NCBI RefSeq assembly: GCF_945901735.1
Contig: NZ_CAMDLM010000012.1
Span: 1-64,000 of the forward strand
Length of the DNA: 64,000 nucleotides
Direction: 5' to 3'
Source: Limnohabitans sp. Rim8
GTDB lineage: Bacteria; Pseudomonadota; Gammaproteobacteria; Burkholderiales; Burkholderiaceae_C
The position numbers and the translations under genes were made by a program. The notes beneath the pieces are model-generated. The model was given only the letters and a program-made list of their open reading frames with translations, was not told the origin of the DNA and searched no databases. Positions 25,810 to 34,630 of the stretch are shown piece by piece; position 1 is the first letter of the stretch; each line of letters starts with the position of its first letter.

Positions 25810-27078
25810 ATGGCCGATAAAAAAGGCTCAAGCACTGAGAAAAACCTGTTCTGCTCCTTTTGCGGCAAAAGCCAGCACGAGGTTAAAAAGCTGATAGCAG
25901 GTCCGTCGGTTTTTATTTGTGACGAATGCATTGATTTATGCAACGACATCGTGCGCGATGAGCTGGCCTCCACCACCACCGTGGGTGAGGGCACCAAAGA
26001 GGGCTTGCCCACCCCGTTGGACATCAAGACCAACCTCGACAACTACGTGATTGGTCAGGAAAAAGCCAAACGCAGCCTGGCGGTGGCGGTGTACAACCAC
26101 TACAAGCGACTGAAACACAAAGAGAGTGCCAAGAAAGACGAAGTTGAGCTGGCCAAGAGCAACATCTTGTTGATCGGCCCCACAGGCTCGGGCAAGACCT
26201 TGCTGGCCCAGACCATGGCCCGCATGCTGGACGTGCCCTTTGTCATGGCCGACGCCACCACTTTGACCGAAGCCGGTTATGTGGGGGAAGACGTTGAAAA
26301 CATCGTCGCCAAGCTCTTGCAAACCTGCAATTACGACGTCGAACGTGCCCAGCGCGGCATCGTCTACATCGACGAAATCGACAAGATCACCCGCAAGTCA
26401 GACAACCCATCGATCACCCGTGACGTGTCGGGCGAGGGCGTGCAACAAGCCTTGCTGAAATTGGTCGAAGGCACCATGGCCAGTGTCCCCCCGCAAGGCG
26501 GGCGCAAGCACCCCAACCAGGACTTTTTGCAGATCGACACGACCAACATCCTGTTCATTTGCGGCGGTGCGTTCGCGGGTCTGGAAAAAGTCATCGAGAA
26601 CCGCACCGAATCCGGCGGCATTGGCTTTGGCGCAACAGTCAAGAGCAAAAAGCAGCGCTCGCTCACCGACGTCTTCAACGAAGTCGAGCCGGAAGACCTG
26701 ATCAAGTTTGGCTTGATCCCCGAGCTGGTGGGCCGCCTGCCGGTGGTGGCCACTTTGGCAGAGCTCAGCGAAGATGCCTTGGTGCAAATTCTGACCGAGC
26801 CAAAAAACGCGGTGGTCAAACAGTTCACCAAATTGCTGGCCATGGAAGGTGTCGAACTGGAGGTGCGTCCCAACGCCCTCAAGGCCATGGCCCGCAAGGC
26901 GCTGGCTCGCAAGACCGGTGCCCGAGGCCTGCGCTCCATCATGGAGCAAGCCCTGATTGACACCATGTTTGAATTGCCCAACCAGTCGAACGTTGAAAAA
27001 GTGGTGGTGGACGAGTCGGTCATCGATGACAACAAGCCGCCGCTGCTGGTTTACCACGAGTCGGCCAAGCAGGCCTGA
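25810..27078 (+). CDS. clpX: Clp protease ATP-binding subunit ClpX
   Basis: ClpX is the AAA+ unfoldase that recognises tagged substrates and feeds ClpP. The 422 residues carry the N-terminal zinc domain ([11 protein letters not shown] and CDECIDLC), Walker [13 protein letters not shown], Walker [11 protein letters not shown], and the ClpP-contacting IGF-type loop region (GGIGFGA). Order and spacing with clpP and lon are the usual proteobacterial ones. Confidence 0.97.
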   Translation: MADKKGSSTEKNLFCSFCGKSQHEVKKLIAGPSVFICDECIDLCNDIVRDELASTTTVGEGTKEGLPTPLDIKTNLDNYVIGQEKAKRSLAVAVYNHYKRLKHKESAKKDEVELAKSNILLIGPTGSGKTLLAQTMARMLDVPFVMADATTLTEAGYVGEDVENIVAKLLQTCNYDVERAQRGIVYIDEIDKITRKSDNPSITRDVSGEGVQQALLKLVEGTMASVPPQGGRKHPNQDFLQIDTTNILFICGGAFAGLEKVIENRTESGGIGFGATVKSKKQRSLTDVFNEVEPEDLIKFGLIPELVGRLPVVATLAELSEDALVQILTEPKNAVVKQFTKLLAMEGVELEVRPNALKAMARKALARKTGARGLRSIMEQALIDTMFELPNQSNVEKVVVDESVIDDNKPPLLVYHESAKQA

Positions 27079-27122
27079 CCCACAGAGGCCGCACCGCCAT
27101 GAATACCCTTGTTCAAGACTGG

Positions 27123-27150
27123 GTTGAAATCGCAGGTTCGGCAACCATGT
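27123..27150 (+). promoter_or_regulatory. Sigma-32 (RpoH)-type promoter candidate of lon
   Basis: GTTGAAA (27123-27129), 13 bases, AACCATGT (27143-27150), against CTTGAAA-N13-CCCCATNT. The -35 matches at 6 of 7 and the -10 at 6 of 8 positions. The start would lie near 27157, about 22 bases before the lon ATG. Confidence 0.58.
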
Positions 27151-27178
27151 GCAGTTGAATTGACCCGAGGGACACACC

Positions 27179-29602
27179 ATGTCTGGACACACACCTTTGC
27201 CGCCCACTCTGATTGAACTGCCCATGTTGCCGCTGCGCGACGTGGTCGTGTTTCCTCACATGGTGATTCCGCTCTTTGTAGGGCGCCCCAAAAGCATCAA
27301 GGCGCTGGAGTCGGCCATGGTCGCCGAGCGCCGCATCATGCTGGTGGCCCAAAAGACGGCCGCCAAGGACGAACCGGGCGTCGAAGACATGTTCGACGTG
27401 GGTTGCGTGTCCACCATTTTGCAGATGCTCAAACTGCCTGACGGCACCGTGAAGGTGCTGGTTGAAGGCCAGCAACGCGCCTTGGTCAAATCCATCGCGG
27501 ACGGTGAGGCGCATTTTGTGGCCGCCGTCACCCCGGTGGACCCGGTTTCCGAGCAGTCCGATGACAGCAGCGAGATCGAGGCCCTTCGCCGCGCCGTGAT
27601 GCAGCAGTTTGACCAGTACGTCAAACTCAACAAAAAAATTCCACCGGAAATCCTGACCTCGATTTCCAGCATCGATGATCCCGGACGCCTGGCCGACACG
27701 ATCGCAGCCCACTTGCCGCTCAAGTTGGAAAACAAGCAACAAGTGCTCGACTTGGCCAACATCAAATCCCGTTTGGAAAACCTGTTTGCTCAGTTGGAGC
27801 ACGAGGTGGACATTCTGAATGTGGACAAGCGCATCCGTGGCCGCGTCAAACGCCAGATGGAAAAGAACCAGCGCGACTTCTACCTGAATGAGCAGGTCAA
27901 GGCCATCCAGAAAGAGCTGGGCGATGGCGAAGAGGGCGCGGACATCGAGGAAATCGAAAAGAAGATCAAGGCCGCCAAGATGTCGGCCGAGGCCCGCAAA
28001 AAAGCTGAGGGAGAGCTGAAAAAACTCAAACTCATGTCACCCATGTCGGCCGAAGCCTCGGTGGTGCGCAACTACCTGGACGTGCTCATTGGCTTGCCTT
28101 GGGGCAAAAAAACCAAGCTCAAGCACGACCTGGCCAACGCCGAAGAGGTGCTCAACCAGGACCACTTCGGCCTGGACAAGGTCAAAGACCGCATCCTGGA
28201 ATACCTCGCGGTGCAGCAGCGCGTGGACAAGGTCAAAGCACCTATCTTGTGCCTGGTGGGACCACCCGGCGTGGGCAAGACCTCGCTGGGTCAATCCATT
28301 GCCAAGGCCACGGGGCGTAAATACGTACGCATGGCGCTGGGCGGCATGCGTGACGAAGCCGAAATTCGCGGTCACCGCCGCACCTACATTGGTGCCTTGC
28401 CCGGCAAGGTGCTGCAAAACCTGAGCAAGGTGGGCGCCAGGAACCCGCTGTTCTTGCTCGATGAGATCGACAAGCTGGGCACGGATTTTCGGGGTGACCC
28501 GTCGAGTGCTTTGCTGGAGGTGCTGGACCCCGAGCAAAACCACACTTTCGGTGACCATTACGTCGAGGTCGACTTTGACCTGAGTGATGTGATGTTCGTG
28601 GCCACCTCCAATTCGATGAACATTCCTTCGGCCCTGCTCGACCGGATGGAGGTGATCCGTTTGTCGGGTTACACCGAAGACGAAAAAACCAGCATCGCCA
28701 TGAAGTATTTGCTGCCCAAGCAATTGACCAACAACGGCGTGAAGGACTCAGAGCTGCAGGTGACCGAAGAGGCCGTGCGCGATGTGGTGCGTTACTACAC
28801 CCGCGAAGCTGGTGTGCGGTCGCTGGAGCGCGAGCTGGGCAAGATCTGCCGCAAGGTGGTCAAGGCCTTGCTGCTCAAGCAAATGACGCCTCAGGTGGTC
28901 GTCAACGAAGACAACCTGAATGATTTTTTAGGGGTGCGCAAGTACACCTATGGCCGTGCCGAGCAAAAAAACCAGGTGGGCCAGGTCGTCGGATTGGCCT
29001 GGACCGAGGTGGGCGGCGATTTGCTGACCATTGAAGCAGCCCTGATGCCCGGCAAAGGCGTGATCACCCGCACCGGTTCGCTGGGTGATGTGATGAAAGA
29101 GTCTGTGGAGGCCGCCCGCACCGTGGTGCGCAGCCGCTCGCGCCTTTTGGGCATCAAGGACGAGGTCTTTGAGAAGAAAGACCTGCACATCCACGTGCCT
29201 GACGGCGCCACGCCCAAAGATGGCCCGAGTGCAGGCGCTGCCATGACCACGGCCATGGTGTCGGCCATGACGGGCATTCCGGTGCGTGCCGATGTGGCCA
29301 TGACCGGTGAGATCACGCTTCGCGGCGAAGTCACGGCCATTGGTGGCCTGAAAGAAAAATTGCTGGCGGCATTGCGCGGTGGCATCAAAACCGTGTTGAT
29401 CCCCGAAGACAACGTCAAGGACTTGCAGGACATTCCTGAGAATGTCAAAAATGGTCTGGAAATCGTGCCCGTCAAGTGGATCGACCAGGTGCTGGAAGTG
29501 GCTTTGGAAGCCAAGCCCACGCCCTTGAGCGACGAAGAAGTAGCCGCTGCAGCCTTGACCGCCGTACCTTCGACGGTCAAAGTCGATGCGGTGAAGCATT
29601 GA
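27179..29602 (+). CDS. lon: ATP-dependent protease La (Lon)
   Basis: Lon degrades misfolded and regulatory proteins in the cytosol. The 807-residue protein has the LON N-terminal domain (LPMLPLRDVVVFPHMVIPLF), the coiled middle region, Walker A GPPGVGKT, Walker B FLLDEIDK, and the Ser-Lys protease domain with Ser at about residue 684 (DGPSAGAAM) and Lys in GGLKEKLLAA. Length matches LonA. A hairpin at about 29607-29641 (TTTCAGG/CCTGAAA) follows without a strong T-run. Confidence 0.97.
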   Translation: MSGHTPLPPTLIELPMLPLRDVVVFPHMVIPLFVGRPKSIKALESAMVAERRIMLVAQKTAAKDEPGVEDMFDVGCVSTILQMLKLPDGTVKVLVEGQQRALVKSIADGEAHFVAAVTPVDPVSEQSDDSSEIEALRRAVMQQFDQYVKLNKKIPPEILTSISSIDDPGRLADTIAAHLPLKLENKQQVLDLANIKSRLENLFAQLEHEVDILNVDKRIRGRVKRQMEKNQRDFYLNEQVKAIQKELGDGEEGADIEEIEKKIKAAKMSAEARKKAEGELKKLKLMSPMSAEASVVRNYLDVLIGLPWGKKTKLKHDLANAEEVLNQDHFGLDKVKDRILEYLAVQQRVDKVKAPILCLVGPPGVGKTSLGQSIAKATGRKYVRMALGGMRDEAEIRGHRRTYIGALPGKVLQNLSKVGARNPLFLLDEIDKLGTDFRGDPSSALLEVLDPEQNHTFGDHYVEVDFDLSDVMFVATSNSMNIPSALLDRMEVIRLSGYTEDEKTSIAMKYLLPKQLTNNGVKDSELQVTEEAVRDVVRYYTREAGVRSLERELGKICRKVVKALLLKQMTPQVVVNEDNLNDFLGVRKYTYGRAEQKNQVGQVVGLAWTEVGGDLLTIEAALMPGKGVITRTGSLGDVMKESVEAARTVVRSRSRLLGIKDEVFEKKDLHIHVPDGATPKDGPSAGAAMTTAMVSAMTGIPVRADVAMTGEITLRGEVTAIGGLKEKLLAALRGGIKTVLIPEDNVKDLQDIPENVKNGLEIVPVKWIDQVLEVALEAKPTPLSDEEVAAAALTAVPSTVKVDAVKH

Positions 29603-29701
29603 CGCAAAATTTTCAGGTCGGACGCCAAGTCGGCCTGAAATTGAACTACAATTTGGCAAATGCAGCAAACATGTCATACAATGCTGGGTTATCTAAAATA
29701 C

Positions 29702-29777
29702 GCGGGAATAGCTCAGTTGGTAGAGCGCAACCTTGCCAAGGTTGAGGTCGCGAGTTCGAGCCTCGTTTCCCGCTCCA
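29702..29777 (+). tRNA. tRNA-Gly (anticodon GCC), copy 1
   Basis: 76 bases: acceptor GCGGGAA with TTCCCGC, anticodon loop TTGCCAA, T-loop TTCGAGC, encoded CCA. It differs from copy 2 only in T-loop positions 59-60 (GC against AT). Confidence 0.95.
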
Positions 29778-29810
29778 AATAGCCGAAAGAAGTGCCAACA
29801 TCTTTCAAAC

Positions 29811-29840
29811 AAAAAGGGAAGCTATCGCTTCCCTTTTTTG
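29811..29840 (+). terminator. Terminator after tRNA-Gly copy 1
   Basis: AAAAAGGGAAGC-TATC-GCTTCCCTTTTTT: a perfect stem with a T-run. Confidence 0.85.
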
Positions 29841-29925
29841 GTTTTGGTGTGTTTCAAGTTTTCAGACCATCGTGTCCGCGTGGTTTCAAAAGTGGATTTT
29901 GTCGTTGTATAATTCAATTCTTATT

Positions 29926-30001
29926 GCGGGAATAGCTCAGTTGGTAGAGCGCAACCTTGCCAAGGTTGAGGTCGCGAGTTCGAATCTCGTTTCCCGCTCC
30001 A
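29926..30001 (+). tRNA. tRNA-Gly (anticodon GCC), copy 2
   Basis: 76 bases, same acceptor and anticodon arms as copy 1, T-loop TTCGAAT, encoded CCA. Its downstream terminator resembles that of copy 1 (GGGAAGC stem), consistent with tandem duplication of tRNA plus terminator. Confidence 0.95.
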
Positions 30002-30032
30002 GACATTGAAAGAACGGGCATGTTTTTTCACC

Positions 30033-30061
30033 AAAATGGGAAGCTCCAGCTTCCCATTTTT
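30033..30061 (+). terminator. Terminator after tRNA-Gly copy 2
   Basis: AAAATGGGAAGCT-CC-AGCTTCCCATTTTT, a long perfect stem ending in a T-run. Confidence 0.85.
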
Positions 30062-30078
30062 GTCATGACCAGGTTTTT

Positions 30079-30152
30079 GGCGCGATAGCAAAGCGGTTAT
30101 GCAACGGATTGCAAATCCGTCGAGCCCAGTTCGACTCTGGGTCGCGCCTCCA
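30079..30152 (+). tRNA. tRNA-Cys (anticodon GCA)
   Basis: 74 bases: acceptor GGCGCGA with TCGCGCC, anticodon arm CGGATTGCAAATCCG, T-loop TTCGACT, encoded CCA. Confidence 0.95.
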
Positions 30153-30180
30153 AATATTTCTAAATGAAATCAACAACTTA

Positions 30181-30203
30181 GCCCACTTTTAGTGGGCTTT
30201 TTT
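30181..30203 (+). terminator. Terminator after tRNA-Cys
   Basis: GCCCAC-TTTTA-GTGGGC followed by six T: stem 30181-30197, T-run 30198-30203. Confidence 0.85.
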
Positions 30204-30205
30204 GT

Positions 30206-30360
30206 GCCCGCATTTCCTTGAAAATCCCCCCAAATCCTGGCCTCTGCTACGCAAATCCGTAGCCATGCTGCGCATTAACGGATCATTTAATCCGATGAGA
30301 CCAGTTGACATCTGAGCATTCATCCCCCGTCTTGTACGCATGGCAATCACCCGTCTCAAC
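30206..30360. other. Intergenic stretch without recognisable gene
   Basis: Between the tRNA-Cys terminator and the NHL fragment I see no gene, tRNA or clear repeat. It forms part of a roughly 760-base stretch (30206-30968) with no intact gene, only the two fragments and a promoter. Confidence 0.5.
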
Positions 30361-30517
30361 GCTTGCTAGAACGGCGGGTCAACGTGGTTCAACAGATGCC
30401 ACTGGTGCTGCTGCACGTTTTAATAGCCCGCGTGGCGTTGCTGTGGACGCTAATGGAAAAATCTATGTGTCAGATCAATCAAATAGCACCATTCGCAAAA
30501 TCACAATGACGCCTTGA
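30361..30517 (+). pseudogene. NHL-repeat protein fragment
   Basis: The frame ending at 30517 reads ARFNSPRGVAVDANGKIYVS followed by DQSNSTIRKIT, a single NHL beta-propeller blade. Upstream (TAGQRGSTDATGAA) is the linker usual between such blades. There is no signal peptide and no second blade, so it is a scrap of a once larger extracytoplasmic propeller protein. The surroundings hold no intact partner. Confidence 0.6.
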
Positions 30518-30600
30518 CGGTCTAATCAATTTTGCCATCACAAGTTTGTTGACTTTCATTGAAAACTGGCTCAGTTTGTCTGGCTAATCAACACACGTCG

Positions 30601-30747
30601 GCCTCTGGCAGTGGCTTGGGTTGGTCCATCGTGAGGCACATTGCGGTATTGCAGCGCATCGATGTGCAAGTGGGTCATTCCGTTGATTTGGGTGGTTTGA
30701 AGGTGACCTTGCGGTACCCACAAAACGCATCACAAAAACCATCGTAA
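30601..30747 (+). pseudogene. Histidine-kinase C-terminal fragment
   Basis: About 48 codons before the TAA at 30745 read ASGSGLGWSIVRHIAVLQRI, the G2 box and last helix of a HATPase_c domain, then DLGGLKVTLRY, which resembles QseC/TctE-type kinase ends. The rest of the kinase is missing. It is a truncated remnant beside another remnant, in a stretch poor in intact genes. Confidence 0.6.
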
Positions 30748-30795
30748 AAATGGTGCCCCAGGGCACATCCAACAATAAGCCCGACAGGCGACTTG

Positions 30796-30824
30796 TTGAT
30801 ATTTCGTGACTCATAAACTATAAT
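30796..30824 (+). promoter_or_regulatory. Near-consensus sigma-70 promoter upstream of DUF1883 gene
   Basis: TTGATA (30796-30801), 17 bases, TATAAT (30819-30824). It would start a transcript near 30831 with a leader of about 138 bases containing the hairpin GTGAGC-GCT-GCTCAC, ahead of the DUF1883 gene. Confidence 0.65.
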
Positions 30825-30968
30825 ATTCATCATTAATAGTAAAAGCATGAAAATCTTGTCAGGGATTGTGAGCGCTGCTCACCAACAGTCTGCTTTTTTC
30901 CGTCTGCCCGCAAGGGTGGCCCATGTTGTGTGGCGTGATCAATTTGGATCAGGCCCATTCACCGATCG

Positions 30969-31241
30969 ATGCAATTCATTTACAAAGACTTAGGCCCCAG
31001 GAAAATTGGCGAAACGGTCGTGGTGACCCTGACGAACCCTGCGAATGTGCGGCTCATGGACGATCTCAATTTTGCCAATTACAAAAAAGGGGTCAAACAC
31101 ATCTACACAGGGGGTGTGGTGCGGCAAACCACTGTGCGACTTGAAATCCCCACATTAGGCCATTGGCATCTTGCAGTGGACACCCAAGGCTTGCAAAGCT
31201 CGGGGTCCTTCGGTGCCACCGTGAAAATCATAGAAGGCTGA
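30969..31241 (+). CDS. DUF1883 domain protein
   Basis: A 90-residue protein that fits the DUF1883 pattern: it starts MQFIYKDLG, has a central VRLMDDLNFANYKKGVKHIY and GGVVRQTTVRLEIP, and ends in a beta-rich HWHLAVDTQG segment. The family is small and its function is unknown; in other genomes the domain can be fused to effector domains such as TIR (from memory). Here it stands alone. No good Shine-Dalgarno precedes the ATG, but the start agrees with the family N-terminus. Confidence 0.75.
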   Translation: MQFIYKDLGPRKIGETVVVTLTNPANVRLMDDLNFANYKKGVKHIYTGGVVRQTTVRLEIPTLGHWHLAVDTQGLQSSGSFGATVKIIEG

Positions 31242-31340
31242 TCAGGGCTGGCGCCGGCCAATCTGCCCTGTGCAGGGCCTGGATCGTTCGCCGGTGTGGG
31301 GATCCCCAGGAGTCAGCCAAGTTCTGGCCTTGTCCGTGCC

Positions 31341-31619
31341 TCAGTTGGCCCGGGCCACCCACACGGTGGCGCCTTCGGGGCCGTAAAGTTCAGCATGCGG
31401 GACATCGCGTGCCAGGCGGAAAAAATCACCCGCCTGAAGGTGCTTGACTTCGGCGCCCAGTGTCAACCAATACTCACCACGCGCCACATAGGCGCTGACA
31501 TCAAAAGGGTGGGTGTGGGTCTCGAGCTTCAGGTCAGCGTCCCACTCCCGCACGATGATTTCGTCAAAACCTTCATCTTGGGATTGGGCGGTGAAACTCT
31601 CGAAGGTGGGTGTGGTCAT
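31341..31619 (-). CDS. Small cupin-domain protein
   Basis: A 92-residue single-domain cupin. Metal-ligand-like residues are visible in LETHTHPFDVSAYVARGEYW (motif 1) and in GDFFRLARDVPHAELYGPEG (motif 2, with His). The ATG at 31619 (MTTPTFESF) is chosen since upstream codons overlap the aminotransferase end. It lies 61 bp downstream of the aminotransferase on the same strand. The substrate is unknown. Confidence 0.8.
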   Translation of the reverse strand: MTTPTFESFTAQSQDEGFDEIIVREWDADLKLETHTHPFDVSAYVARGEYWLTLGAEVKHLQAGDFFRLARDVPHAELYGPEGATVWVARAN

Positions 31620-31680
31620 GGGTGTTTCCTGTGAGGGATGAAAAAAGTGGGGTGCTTCGGACCGCTGCAGGCCGTGCGGC

Positions 31681-32859
31681 TCAGGCCTGATACCAGTCCT
31701 GGACGGCGGCCACATAGCGCGCTACACCTTCGGCCACGGTGGCTGCATCGAGCGCACCATAAGACAGGCGCTGGTAGTTGGCGCTGGCCGTGTCGTTCAG
31801 GCCGAAAGCAAAGCCGGGCAGGGTGGCCACGCGGTACTTTTCGGTCATGGCGCGGTTGAAGGCCATCGGGTCGGCCACGCCAGGCAACTTCATCAGCACA
31901 TAAAAAGCGCCTTGGGTGTTTGGAAATTCAACCAGATCCCCCAGGCCTTGCAGTGACTGGTTGACCTGCGCACGCACCTGGGCCAGGGCTTGTACCTTGG
32001 GTTGCACCCAGTCGCGGCCGAGTTGCAGGGCTTGCAGCGCCAGCAATTGCGAGGCCACCGGGGCGCAGATCAGGTTGGTGTCTTGCACCTTGTTCATGGC
32101 CCCAAACAGGTCGGCCGGGAACACCACATAGCCGACTCGCCAGCTCGCCATGCCGAAGTTTTTGGACATGGAGTAAAACGACAGGGTGTGGCCTTGGGCC
32201 CCAGGAATGGACGCGGGAGAAAAGTGCCGGGCACCGTCGTAGGTGAAGTATTCGTAGGCTTCGTCGCTGAAGTGGTAAAGCCCTGAGCGGGCGCACAAGG
32301 CGTTCACTGCGCGCAGGCTTTCTTCGCTGTACACCGCGCCGGTGGGGTTGTTGGGCGAGACCGTGACGATGGCGCGGGTGCGGGGCGTGATGGCGGCGGC
32401 CAGGGCATCGACATCGAGGCGCCAGTCGCTGTGTGTGGGCACGGGCACAGGGACGCAGCCACACATGCGGATGGCCATTTCCTGGTTGAAATAAAACGGC
32501 ATGGGCAAGATGAATTCGTCGCCCGGGTCGGCCACCGCCAGCACGCTGTTGAGAAACGCCATGTTGCTGCCTGCCGTGACCATGACGATCGACTCGGTGC
32601 CGCAATGGACATGGTTCTCGTCGGCCAGTTTTTGCCGAAAGCGGTCCACCAAAGAGGGGATGCCGCCCACGGCCTGGTATTTGTTCAGCTGGCCATCGGC
32701 CATGAGCGCGGGCAGCTCGGCCACGGCTCGCGCCGGGGGGCCGTAGTTCACCACGCCTTGGCCCAGTGAGATGGTGCCGGGGTTATCGCGCACCAGCTTG
32801 GCGATGGTGGGAATGATGGGGCTGTCCATCGCATCCATGCGGGCAGATTGGCGCTTCAT
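31681..32859 (-). CDS. PLP-dependent class I/II aminotransferase
   Basis: A 392-residue fold-type I aminotransferase. The PLP-binding lysine lies in SMSKNFGMASWRVGY. Other family residues are in SPNNPTGAVYSEESL and FSDEAYEYFTYDG, where the Asp and Tyr contact PLP. The C-terminal Arg region is RLSYG. Specificity cannot be read from sequence. It is upstream of the cupin and downstream of an FKBP gene, all leftward. Confidence 0.92.
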   Translation of the reverse strand: MKRQSARMDAMDSPIIPTIAKLVRDNPGTISLGQGVVNYGPPARAVAELPALMADGQLNKYQAVGGIPSLVDRFRQKLADENHVHCGTESIVMVTAGSNMAFLNSVLAVADPGDEFILPMPFYFNQEMAIRMCGCVPVPVPTHSDWRLDVDALAAAITPRTRAIVTVSPNNPTGAVYSEESLRAVNALCARSGLYHFSDEAYEYFTYDGARHFSPASIPGAQGHTLSFYSMSKNFGMASWRVGYVVFPADLFGAMNKVQDTNLICAPVASQLLALQALQLGRDWVQPKVQALAQVRAQVNQSLQGLGDLVEFPNTQGAFYVLMKLPGVADPMAFNRAMTEKYRVATLPGFAFGLNDTASANYQRLSYGALDAATVAEGVARYVAAVQDWYQA

Positions 32860-32904
32860 GGGGTGTTCCGTGTTGGGAGGCTTGAGAAATCGGTCACTTG
32901 CCGT

Positions 32905-33354
32905 TCACTTACCGTTAATGGCCAGCAACTCGACCTCGAACAACAAGGTGGCTTTGGGCGGGATCACATTGCCCGCGCCGCGATCGCCATAAGCAGTGGC
33001 TGGCGGGCAGGTCAGCTTGGCTTTGCCGCCCACTTTCATCAGCTGCACGCCCTCTGTCCAGCAGGCGATGACGCGGCTCAGGGGAAACTCGATGGCCTCG
33101 TTGCGTTTGTAGGAGCTGTCGAACTCCTTGCCGTCGGGCAAGGTGCCTCGGTAATGGACTTTGACGGTGTCTGAAGATTTGGGGCTGGCGCCCGTGCCGT
33201 CTTTCAGTGATCGGTAGACCATGCCCGAGGCCGTGAGTTGCGCGCCAGGCTCTTGCGCCGCAGCGGCGGTCACCGTGTTTTGGGCCCAAGTGGGCGTGCA
33301 GGCCAACAAGACCAGGGACAGGGCGGCTGCGCGGGGTATTAAAAATGTGTTCAT
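32905..33354 (-). CDS. Periplasmic FKBP-type peptidyl-prolyl isomerase
   Basis: A 149-residue protein with a cleavable signal peptide (residues 1 to about 24, ending PTWAQ) and one FKBP domain: VKVHYRGTLPDGKEFDSSYK, VIACWTEGVQLMKVGGKAKL and YGDRGAGNVIPPKATLLFEV. It probably assists folding of secreted or outer membrane proteins, as FkpA does, but lacks FkpA's N-terminal dimerisation arm. The ATG at 33354 begins the signal sequence. Confidence 0.92.
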   Translation of the reverse strand: MNTFLIPRAAALSLVLLACTPTWAQNTVTAAAAQEPGAQLTASGMVYRSLKDGTGASPKSSDTVKVHYRGTLPDGKEFDSSYKRNEAIEFPLSRVIACWTEGVQLMKVGGKAKLTCPPATAYGDRGAGNVIPPKATLLFEVELLAINGK

Positions 33355-33619
33355 GGGGTGATTTTTGTGCAAATGAGGCAATGGGGGCTTCACTTTGGAG
33401 ACAAGTTGGGCTGTTGCATTATCCGAAAGTCTGGGCTTGGGCCCATTGCCCCATGCGGGCGCTGCGTTCATGTTGCCCCGAACTAAACGTCCTGGATGCC
33501 CTGAAAGGCGCCAGGCAGTCGCGCAGTGGTCGCCATTCACATGAACGAGGGTCCCCGAATGGACCTGCGCCAGGCGTTTTTTTGCATAAACTGCCAGTTC
33601 AACTCAGGAGATGCACAAC
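33355..33619. other. Divergent intergenic region, no feature resolved
   Basis: About 265 bases between the FKBP and GST starts. I see only the AGGAG ribosome site at its right end (near 33605-33609) and no clear operator or repeat. Confidence 0.4.
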
Positions 33620-34252
33620 ATGGCTTTGACGCTTTTGGCTTTTGACACCCCCAACGCCCGCAAAATCACCGTGGCCCTTGAGGAGATGGGTTTGCCCTTT
33701 GCCGTGCGAGTGGTGGACATCACCCAAAAAGAGCAATTCGATCCGGCATTTTTGAAGATCAGCCCGAACAACAAGATCCCGGCTTTGGTGGACACCGAAG
33801 GGCCCGATGGCCAGGCGCAAACGGTGTTTGAGTCTGGTGCAATCTTGATTTATTTGGCCGAAAAAACCGGAAAATTCTTACCCGCTCAAGGCGCGGGTCG
33901 GGTGGCTGCACTGGAGTGGCTGATGTTTCAGATGGGTGGCTTTGGCCCCGCGCCGGGTCAGGTGCACCATTACGCAGCCTTGAGCAACGAGGCCGACAAA
34001 CGTTACGGTTTTGAGCGTTTCATGGCCGAGACTTTGCGCCTGTATGGCGTGATGGACCGCAGATTGGCGGCCCACGAATTTTTTGCCGGTGAGCTGTCGA
34101 TCGCAGACTTTGCCATCCTGGGCTGGGTCTGGCGTCACCCGCGCCACCAAGTGGATTTGCAGCAGTTCCCCCACGTTCAGCGTTGGTACCAGGCCTTGAT
34201 GGCACGGCCCGCGGTGCAACAAGGCTTTGCTGTGGCGCTGCGCCGGGCGTGA
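33620..34252 (+). CDS. Glutathione S-transferase (YfcG/Ure2p-like)
   Basis: A 210-residue GST. The N-terminal thioredoxin fold has FDTPNARKITVALEEMGL and SPNNKIPALVD (cis-Pro), then the glutathione gamma-Glu contact ESGAILIYLAEKTGKFLP. The middle stretch LEWLMFQMGGFGPAPGQVHH is typical of the YfcG/Ure2p (nu-class) group, which often shows disulfide reductase activity. The ATG at 33620 fits the AGGAG spacing better than an ATG three codons earlier. Confidence 0.88.
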   Translation: MALTLLAFDTPNARKITVALEEMGLPFAVRVVDITQKEQFDPAFLKISPNNKIPALVDTEGPDGQAQTVFESGAILIYLAEKTGKFLPAQGAGRVAALEWLMFQMGGFGPAPGQVHHYAALSNEADKRYGFERFMAETLRLYGVMDRRLAAHEFFAGELSIADFAILGWVWRHPRHQVDLQQFPHVQRWYQALMARPAVQQGFAVALRRA

Positions 34253-34424
34253 TGCGGCTGCAAAACAGGCCGCCGCCGGTGCGCTGGCCCGCAAAAATGG
34301 CAAGGGGCGGAGGGATGAGCGCCCCTCCGTCCCCCGAAATCCTTGCGCCAAGCGGGGCCGCTGTCTGAAACAGGGCCTATCTTGTGGCTTAATACCGTTT
34401 TGCATTTTTTATCCGGAGCCACAG

Positions 34425-34595
34425 ATGGGCAACAAAATCGTCACCGAAGCAGATCGTAAATTCACTCCCCCACTTCCCGCATTGCCAGGCGTGACATTGC
34501 GCACCGGCGGCCGTGGTCAGCGTGTGAGCCTGGAGCGCGGTGTGGCCACACGCAGCAAGAAAAACCCCGGCAAGCGCTCCACCAAGGGCGGTTGA
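34425..34595 (+). CDS. Small basic conserved-type hypothetical protein
   Basis: A 56-residue, Arg/Lys/Gly-rich protein starting MGNKIVTEADRKFTPPLP and ending KKNPGKRSTKGG. It has a GGAG site upstream and a strong terminator 35 bases downstream, which supports a real short transcript. No domain is recognised; its charge would suit nucleic acid or ribosome contact, which is speculation. Confidence 0.65.
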   Translation: MGNKIVTEADRKFTPPLPALPGVTLRTGGRGQRVSLERGVATRSKKNPGKRSTKGG

Positions 34596-34630
34596 ACCCG
34601 GTGCGCCCGGCGTTTGCCGGGCCAGTGCCG

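Noticed and set aside
29595-29645. Hairpin after lon as a Rho-independent terminator
   Set aside because: The stem is present but no T-run follows on the plus strand, so I describe it only under lon.
30848-30990. Leader open frame of 47 codons before the DUF1883 gene
   Set aside because: It has no ribosome site or recognisable feature and overlaps the DUF1883 start, so I do not call it a gene.
30153-31241. Integrative element attached at tRNA-Cys
   Set aside because: No integrase gene and no second copy of the tRNA 3' end was found, so only a remnant-rich region is claimed.
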